The notes below the pieces were generated by a model. That model was not told where the DNA came from and ran no database searches. It worked only from the letters and a program-made list of their open reading frames with translations. The translations under genes and the position numbers were made by a program. DNA of 11,380 bases from Pseudomonadota bacterium (GTDB taxonomy: Bacteria; Pseudomonadota; Alphaproteobacteria; Ferrovibrionales; Ferrovibrionaceae). Below, one piece after another: positions 6,678 to 11,380 of this stretch (within the stretch, counting starts at the first letter, position 1; each line of letters begins with the position of its first letter). Location of the stretch: contig JAEYTW010000077.1 of assembly GCA_023433835.1 (NCBI GenBank), positions 1 through 11,380 of the forward strand, in the 5' to 3' direction.

Positions 6678-9388
6678 GCGCCGTAGCCCGGCTGGAATGC
6701 GTCGAGCATCGCTATGGGCGCACCATCGCGCTGGACAAGGTCGACCTCGATATTCCCGCCGGCCGGCTGGTCGGGCTGATCGGGCCCGACGGCGTCGGCA
6801 AGTCGACGCTGCTGAGCCTGATCAGCGGGGCGCGGCGCGTGCAATCGGGACGCGTCACGGTGCTTGGCGGCGACATCGCCGATCCGCGCCACCGCGCCGC
6901 CGCGTGCGGCCGCATCGCCTTCATGCCGCAGGGCCTGGGACGCAATCTCTATCCGACGCTGTCGGTGGCCGAGAACATCGACTTCTTCGGCCGCCTGTTC
7001 GGCCACGGTCCCGCCGCGCGGCACCAGCGGGCGCAGGCCCTGCTTGCCGCGACCGGTCTCGGCCCGTTTGCCGAGCGGCCGGCCGGCAAGCTGTCGGGCG
7101 GGATGAAGCAGAAGCTCGGCCTGTGCTGTGCGCTGATCCATGACCCCGACCTCCTGATCCTCGACGAACCGACCACCGGCGTCGCCCCCTTGTCGCGCCG
7201 GCAGTTCTGGGCGTTGATCGACCGGCTGCGGGCCCAGCGCGCCGGTCTCAGCATCGTCGTCGCCACGGCCTACATGGAGGAGGCGACGGCCTTCGACTGG
7301 CTGATCGCCCTCGACGAGGGCCGGATCCTGGCGGCCGGCACCGCGGCGGAATTCCAGGCGCGCACCGGTACCGCCAGCCTGGAAGACGCCTTCATCGCGC
7401 TGCTTCCACCGGGCCGCCGCGGCCGGGACGGGCGGCTCGTCATCCCGCCCTGGCGGGACGACGGCAGTCCGCCGGTGATCGAGGCGCGCGACCTGTCCTG
7501 TCGCTTCGGCGACTTCACCGCGGTCGACCGCGTCAATTTCAGCATACGGCGCGGCGAGATCTTCGGCTTTCTCGGGTCGAACGGCTGCGGCAAGACGACG
7601 ACGATGAAGATGCTGACCGGGCTGCTGCCGGCCAGCGACGGCCAGGCCTTCCTGTTCGGCAGCGCGGTCGACGGCACCGACATCGAGCGGCGCCGGCGCG
7701 TCGGCTACATGTCGCAGAGCTTCTCGCTTTATGCCGAGCTGACGGTGCGGCAGAACCTGATCCTGCATGCCCGCCTGTTCCAGTTGCCCGCGGCCGATGC
7801 GGCGGCGCGGACGGCCGAGCTGCTCGCGCGCTTCGGCCTCGAGGCGGTGGCGGACGACTTGCCCGAACGCCTGCCCCTTGGCCAGCGCCAGCGCCTGTCG
7901 CTGGCCGTCGCCGTGATCCATCGGCCCGACATGCTGATCCTCGACGAACCGACCTCCGGCGTCGACCCGGTGGCCCGCGACGATTTCTGGCGGCTGCTGG
8001 CCGAACTGTCGCGCGACGACGGTGTCACCATCTTCATCTCCACCCATTTCATGAACGAGGCCGAGCGCTGCGACCGCCTGTCGCTGATGCATGCCGGCCG
8101 GGTCCTGGCCCAGGGCGCGCCGGCGGAGATCCGGCAGGCGCAGGGCACGGAGACGCTGGAAGCCGCCTTCATCGGGCTGTTGGAACGGGCGGCCGGCGAA
8201 CCGGCGGGCGGCCGGGCGCCGGACGCGATCGTCGTCGAAGAGCGGCAGACCGACGGCCCGGGCTTCAGCCTGCGGCGGCTGTGGGCCTATGCCTTCCGCG
8301 AAACGCTGGAGCTGCGCCGCGATCCCGTGCGGCTCGCCTTCGCGCTGCTCGGCCCGCTGATCCTGATGATCGCCTTCGGCTTCGGCATTTCCTTCGACGT
8401 CGAAAACCTGTCCTATGCGGTGCTCGATCGCGATCAGACGCCGGCAAGCCGCAGCTATCTGGAGAATTTCGCCGGCTCCCGGTATTTCGAGGCCCAGCCA
8501 CCGCTGGCCGACGATGCCGATCTCGATGCCCGCCTGCGCGACGGCAGCCTGCGGCTCGCCATCGAGATCCCCCCGGGCTTCGGCCGCGACCTCACGCGCG
8601 GACGCGGGCCCGAGGTCGGCGTCTGGCTGGACGGGGCGATGCCGTTCCGCGCGGAAACCGCCCGCGGCTACGTCCGCGGCGTACATTCCCTTTATGTCGG
8701 GCAGCTGGCGGAACTGAGCCCGGCGCCACGGCCGGCGGATCCCGCCTTCGGGCTCGAGACCCGCTTTCGCTACAACCAGGATTTCAGGAGCGTCTACGCC
8801 ATCGTGCCCGGCGTGCTCATGCTGCTCCTGATAATGATCCCGGCGATGATGACGGCGGTCGGCGTGGTGCGGGAGAAGGAGATGGGCTCGATCATCAATC
8901 TCTATGTCACGCCGGTGCGCGGCAGCGAATTCCTGCTGGGCAAGCAACTGCCCTATATCGGCGTGGCGCTGATCAACCTCGCCTGCCTGGTGCTGCTTGC
9001 CGTGCTGGTGTTCGGCGTTCCCCTCAAGGGCAGCCCGACCGCTCTGGCGGCCGGCGGACTGCTCTACGTCGTCGGCGCGACCGGCATCGGCATCGCGATG
9101 TCGGCCTTCATGTCGACCCAGATCGCGGCGATCTTCGGCACCGCCATCGCCATCGTGATCCCGGCCGTAAATTTCTCCGGCCTGCTGTTCCCGGTTTCCT
9201 CGCTGACCGGGTCCGGCGCCGTCATGGCGACCGTCTTTCCATCGGCCTATTTCCAGCGCATCAGCGTCGGTGCCTTCACCAAGGCGCTGGGCTGGCCCGA
9301 CATCCCCGTCGACCTGCTGGCCCTGGCGCTGTTCGCCATCGTCATCCTGATGGCCGGCCGCGCCGTGCTGCGCACGCAGGAGGCATGA
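6656..9388 (+). CDS. rbbA: RbbA-type ribosome-associated ATPase / ABC transporter fusion
   Basis: Single polypeptide of 910 residues (E. coli RbbA is about 911) with two ABC ATPase domains and an ABC-2 permease. NBD1: Walker A GPDGVGKST (43-51), Q-loop Q92, signature LSGGM (146-150), Walker B LLILDEP (166-172). NBD2: Walker A GSNGCGKTT (307-315), Q-loop Q354, variant signature LPLGQ (406-410), Walker B MLILDEP (426-432), D-loop D437, H-loop H464. Permease: first membrane helix about 560-578, a large periplasmic loop (about 580-710), then about five helices to 902. E. coli RbbA binds ribosomes and has been linked to release of E-site tRNA, while its architecture is that of an exporter. Oddities: Ala177 replaces the D-loop Asp in NBD1, and Ala205 stands where the H-loop His is expected. 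It overlaps yhiI by 22 nt from ATG 6656; GTG 6674 (GTGA overlap) is an alternative start. Both starts have weak ribosome-binding sites. Confidence 0.92.
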   Translation: MAVAPAVSAVARLECVEHRYGRTIALDKVDLDIPAGRLVGLIGPDGVGKSTLLSLISGARRVQSGRVTVLGGDIADPRHRAAACGRIAFMPQGLGRNLYPTLSVAENIDFFGRLFGHGPAARHQRAQALLAATGLGPFAERPAGKLSGGMKQKLGLCCALIHDPDLLILDEPTTGVAPLSRRQFWALIDRLRAQRAGLSIVVATAYMEEATAFDWLIALDEGRILAAGTAAEFQARTGTASLEDAFIALLPPGRRGRDGRLVIPPWRDDGSPPVIEARDLSCRFGDFTAVDRVNFSIRRGEIFGFLGSNGCGKTTTMKMLTGLLPASDGQAFLFGSAVDGTDIERRRRVGYMSQSFSLYAELTVRQNLILHARLFQLPAADAAARTAELLARFGLEAVADDLPERLPLGQRQRLSLAVAVIHRPDMLILDEPTSGVDPVARDDFWRLLAELSRDDGVTIFISTHFMNEAERCDRLSLMHAGRVLAQGAPAEIRQAQGTETLEAAFIGLLERAAGEPAGGRAPDAIVVEERQTDGPGFSLRRLWAYAFRETLELRRDPVRLAFALLGPLILMIAFGFGISFDVENLSYAVLDRDQTPASRSYLENFAGSRYFEAQPPLADDADLDARLRDGSLRLAIEIPPGFGRDLTRGRGPEVGVWLDGAMPFRAETARGYVRGVHSLYVGQLAELSPAPRPADPAFGLETRFRYNQDFRSVYAIVPGVLMLLLIMIPAMMTAVGVVREKEMGSIINLYVTPVRGSEFLLGKQLPYIGVALINLACLVLLAVLVFGVPLKGSPTALAAGGLLYVVGATGIGIAMSAFMSTQIAAIFGTAIAIVIPAVNFSGLLFPVSSLTGSGAVMATVFPSAYFQRISVGAFTKALGWPDIPVDLLALALFAIVILMAGRAVLRTQEA
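9378..9383 (+). promoter_or_regulatory. Strong Shine-Dalgarno deciding the yhhJ start
   Basis: AGGAGG in the last codons of rbbA. It is 1 nt before ATG 9385 (too close) and 4 nt before ATG 9388, so the second ATG is favoured. Confidence 0.65.
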
Positions 9389-10509
9389 TGCGGCGGCTCT
9401 CCACCATCTATCGCCTGGGCGTGAAGGAACTGATGAGCCTGCGGGCCGATCCCGTCCTGCTGCTCCTGATCGTCTACACCTTCACCATCGCGGTCTACAG
9501 CGTCGCCACCGGCGCCAAGACCGACGTGGTCAACGCCGCGGTCGGCATCGTCGACGAAGACCGCTCGCAGCTTTCGCGGCGGCTGGTCGACGCGCTGCAG
9601 CGCCCGTTCTTCCAGCCGCCGGTCATGCTGGCGGCCCAGGAGGTCGATGCGGCGCTGGATCGCGGCCGGTTTTCCTTCATTCTCGACATTCCGCCGGATT
9701 TCCAGGCCGATCTGATGGCCGGGCGCCGGCCGGCCCTGCAGCTCGACGTCGATGCCACGGCGATGAGCCAGGCGGGCAACGGTGCCGGTTACATCGCCAG
9801 CATCATCGCCCAGGAGACCGCCGTCTTCACCGGCACGCCGGCCGCCGCTCCGCCCGTCGCGCTGACCTTGCGCACGCGGTTCAACCCCAATCTCCAGTCG
9901 AGCTGGTTCATGGCGCTGATGCAGGTGATCAACAACGTCACCCTGCTGGCCATCGTGCTGAGCGGCGCCGCGCTGATCCGGGAGCGCGAGCACGGCACGA
10001 TCGAACACCTGCTGGTGATGCCGCTCGAAGCGATCGACATCATGTGCGCCAAGCTGTGGGCCAACGGCCTCGTCATCGTCGGCGCGGCGACCCTGTCGCT
10101 GCTGCTGGTCGTGCGCTGGCTGCTCGGCATCCCGATACCCGGCTCGATACCGCTGTTCGTCGCCGCCACCGTGATCTACCTGTTCTCGGTCTCCTCGCTC
10201 GGCATCCTGCTGGCGACGGTGGCGCGATCGATGCCGCAGTTCGGGCTGCTGGCCATTCCCGTGTTCATCGTCATGAACCTGCTGTCGGGCGGGACCACGC
10301 CGCTGGAAAGCATGCCCGCCGCGATGCAGGCGATCATGCGGCTGTCGCCGTCGACGCATTACGTCGCCCTGGCGCAGGCGATCCTGAACCGCGGCGCCGG
10401 CCTCGCGGCGATCTGGCCGAGCCTTGCCGTGGTGACCGGCCTCGGCGCCGTATTCTTCATCCTGGCGCTGGCCCGCTTCCGCCGCGCGCTGGCCCTGGCG
10501 CAGGGCTGA
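9388..10509 (+). CDS. yhhJ: ABC-2 type permease (YhhJ-like), partner of RbbA
   Basis: Inner-membrane permease of 373 residues (E. coli YhhJ about 375). One membrane helix near the N-terminus (about 22-41) is followed by a large extracytoplasmic domain (about 45-172, with VGIVDEDRSQLSRRL and a FSFILDIPPDF strand), then five further helices (about 173-195, 223-244, 254-278, 283-302, 342-361). The cytoplasmic segment IREREHGTIEHLLVMP (197-212) is the usual ABC-2 coupling region and parallels VREKEMGSIINLYVTP in the RbbA permease. The two membrane halves probably form one channel driven by the two RbbA ATPase domains. The start overlaps the rbbA stop (TGATG); ATG 9385 would add one Met. It is the last gene of the operon; only 4 nt separate its stop from that of the convergent gene, and no terminator is evident. 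Confidence 0.92.
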   Translation: MRRLSTIYRLGVKELMSLRADPVLLLLIVYTFTIAVYSVATGAKTDVVNAAVGIVDEDRSQLSRRLVDALQRPFFQPPVMLAAQEVDAALDRGRFSFILDIPPDFQADLMAGRRPALQLDVDATAMSQAGNGAGYIASIIAQETAVFTGTPAAAPPVALTLRTRFNPNLQSSWFMALMQVINNVTLLAIVLSGAALIREREHGTIEHLLVMPLEAIDIMCAKLWANGLVIVGAATLSLLLVVRWLLGIPIPGSIPLFVAATVIYLFSVSSLGILLATVARSMPQFGLLAIPVFIVMNLLSGGTTPLESMPAAMQAIMRLSPSTHYVALAQAILNRGAGLAAIWPSLAVVTGLGAVFFILALARFRRALALAQG

Positions 10510-10513
10510 ACGC

Positions 10514-11380
10514 TCAGAGGTCCAGCCGGACTTCCGTCGTTCCGGGATCCTGGCCGTGCGCGACGACGAATCCGAAGCGGCGCGCCAGGCCGAGCATGCG
10601 CGCGTTCTCGTTGAGCACGACACCGACGATACGCCGCAGGCCGCGGCGTCGGGCATGGGCCGTGATTGCCTGCATCAGCGCATGGCCGACGCCGCGACCC
10701 TGCCAGTCGGAGCGCACCATCACCGCGAATTCGGCCGTCTCGAAATCGGGATCGGCCAGCAGATGGATCATGCCGGCGAGGCAGCCGTCGGCGGCTATCG
10801 CCACCAGCGCCATCTCGCGGTCGTAGTCGATCTGCGTCAGGCGGGCGCGCAGGGCGCGCGGCAGCGTGCGCAGCGTACTGAAGAAGCGGGTATGGACATC
10901 GTCGGGCGTCAGATGATCGAACAGGGTATCGACCATCGGGGCGTCGTCGGGGCGTACCGGGCGCAGGAACAGGGATGTGCCGTCGCGGAGGGCCGCCATG
11001 CCCGCGAGATCCCCGGGATAAGGCCGGATGGCGAGCCGCGCCGCCCGGCCAACCGTCTGCCTCATGACGCGGCAGCGCAGGCGGCCGCCTTCCATGGCGG
11101 CGGACAACACCCTGATTTCCGGATGATCGATGGCGATGCGTCCGATCGCGATCAGCACGTCGGCCACGCCCTCGGCCGCCACGTCGCGGCACAGATCTGC
11201 CGCAAGCGCTGCATCGAGGGGCGGCAGGCCGAACGAGCGCGGCGCCTCTTCGCCTGCGGCGAGCCAGACCATCGGCCCGAACACGGGATCGGCGTGCAAT
11301 CCTACCCTGATGCCGGGCGGCAACGCCGTGACCCCATAGGCTTCCAGCACCCGTGCCCCATCTGCGCCGGCGCCCGGTGC
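10514..11380 (-). CDS. GNAT acetyltransferase with decayed ATP-grasp remnant (Pat-like), 5' end cut by right edge
   Basis: The frame is open to the right edge with no upstream stop, so the N-terminus is probably outside the window; GTG 11350 (278 residues) is the only plausible internal start. Positions are counted from it. Residues about 125-278 are a complete-looking GNAT domain: LFLRPVRPDD, RLTQIDYDREMALV, EFAVMVRSDWQGRGVG with the acetyl-CoA P-loop QGRGVG (217-222), then NENARMLGLARRFGF. The text before it (GLHADPVFGP, LPPLDAALA, HPEIRVL, LAIRPYP) matches the end of the ATP-grasp half of Pat/Pka-type proteins (NDP-forming acyl-CoA synthetase fused to GNAT), which acetylate lysines of enzymes such as acetyl-CoA synthetase. 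The glycine-rich GQGG-like and DINPL-like motifs expected there are missing, so the synthetase half looks non-functional, as is also usual for Pat. Substrate unknown. Confidence 0.8.
   Translation of the reverse strand, partial: APGAGADGARVLEAYGVTALPPGIRVGLHADPVFGPMVWLAAGEEAPRSFGLPPLDAALAADLCRDVAAEGVADVLIAIGRIAIDHPEIRVLSAAMEGGRLRCRVMRQTVGRAARLAIRPYPGDLAGMAALRDGTSLFLRPVRPDDAPMVDTLFDHLTPDDVHTRFFSTLRTLPRALRARLTQIDYDREMALVAIAADGCLAGMIHLLADPDFETAEFAVMVRSDWQGRGVGHALMQAITAHARRRGLRRIVGVVLNENARMLGLARRFGFVVAHGQDPGTTEVRLDL

Noticed and set aside
6380..8947. Long minus-strand open frame opposite yhiI and rbbA
   Set aside because: Same reason: complement of well-supported ABC genes, repetitive Gln/Arg/Gly-rich product, no convincing start context.
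4723..10509. A drug-efflux operon acquired by horizontal transfer
   Set aside because: Base composition and codon style look the same as the neighbours, there are no mobile-element traces, and the three-gene order is that of the chromosomal rbbA locus.
10522..10547. Possible terminator hairpin after yhhJ (CCGGA ... TCCGG)
   Set aside because: Only about 5 bp with a loop of about 10 nt and no T-run.

Overview
The window is high-GC DNA, very dense in genes, with alphaproteobacterial character. Support for this comes from a class I-type PHA synthase with a small phasin-like partner, an alphaproteobacterial-style tandem universal stress protein, and two perfect FNR/FixK boxes (TTGAT-N4-ATCAA). 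A Rhodospirillales or Hyphomicrobiales-like bacterium is my best guess; no rRNA or other taxonomic marker is present. I saw no mobile element, CRISPR array, tRNA or rRNA, and no sign of recent gene transfer. The largest gene-free gap is about 124 bp.

Layout. (1) Minus strand, 4598 down to 1: a P-type ATPase of the MgtA/MgtB (Mg2+-import) type, then a phasin-like protein, then a PHA synthase whose C-terminal end runs off the left edge. (2) Plus strand, 4723 to 10509: a tandem-domain universal stress protein, then a tightly packed, overlapping three-gene transporter set matching the E. coli yhiI-rbbA-yhhJ locus (HlyD-type membrane-fusion protein, RbbA-type double-ABC-ATPase/permease, ABC-2 permease). 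(3) Minus strand from the right edge to 10514: the C-terminal part of a Pat-like protein, with a decayed ATP-grasp remnant followed by an intact-looking GNAT acetyltransferase domain.

Regulation. The 124-bp divergent region between the ATPase and the stress-protein gene holds one perfect FNR/FixK palindrome at 4652-4665. It is placed so that a -41.5 (class II activator) geometry is possible in both directions, giving predicted starts near 4617 (minus) and 4700 (plus). A second perfect box at 2039-2052 contains the ATPase stop codon and sits at the same distance from a GATA-type -10 element upstream of the phasin gene. The left arm and the uspA-yhiI-rbbA-yhhJ arm therefore look like one low-oxygen regulon built on two boxes.

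Functional reading (inference). On oxygen limitation the cell would switch on carbon/reductant storage (PHA synthase and phasin), Mg2+ uptake, a stress protein, and a ribosome-associated ABC system. The pairing of a Mg2+ pump with RbbA under one oxygen-responsive palindrome is the most interesting aspect, because Mg2+ and RbbA both bear on ribosome state. The acetyltransferase at the right may belong to the same physiology (acetyl-CoA/lysine acetylation), but nothing in the window shows it is co-regulated.
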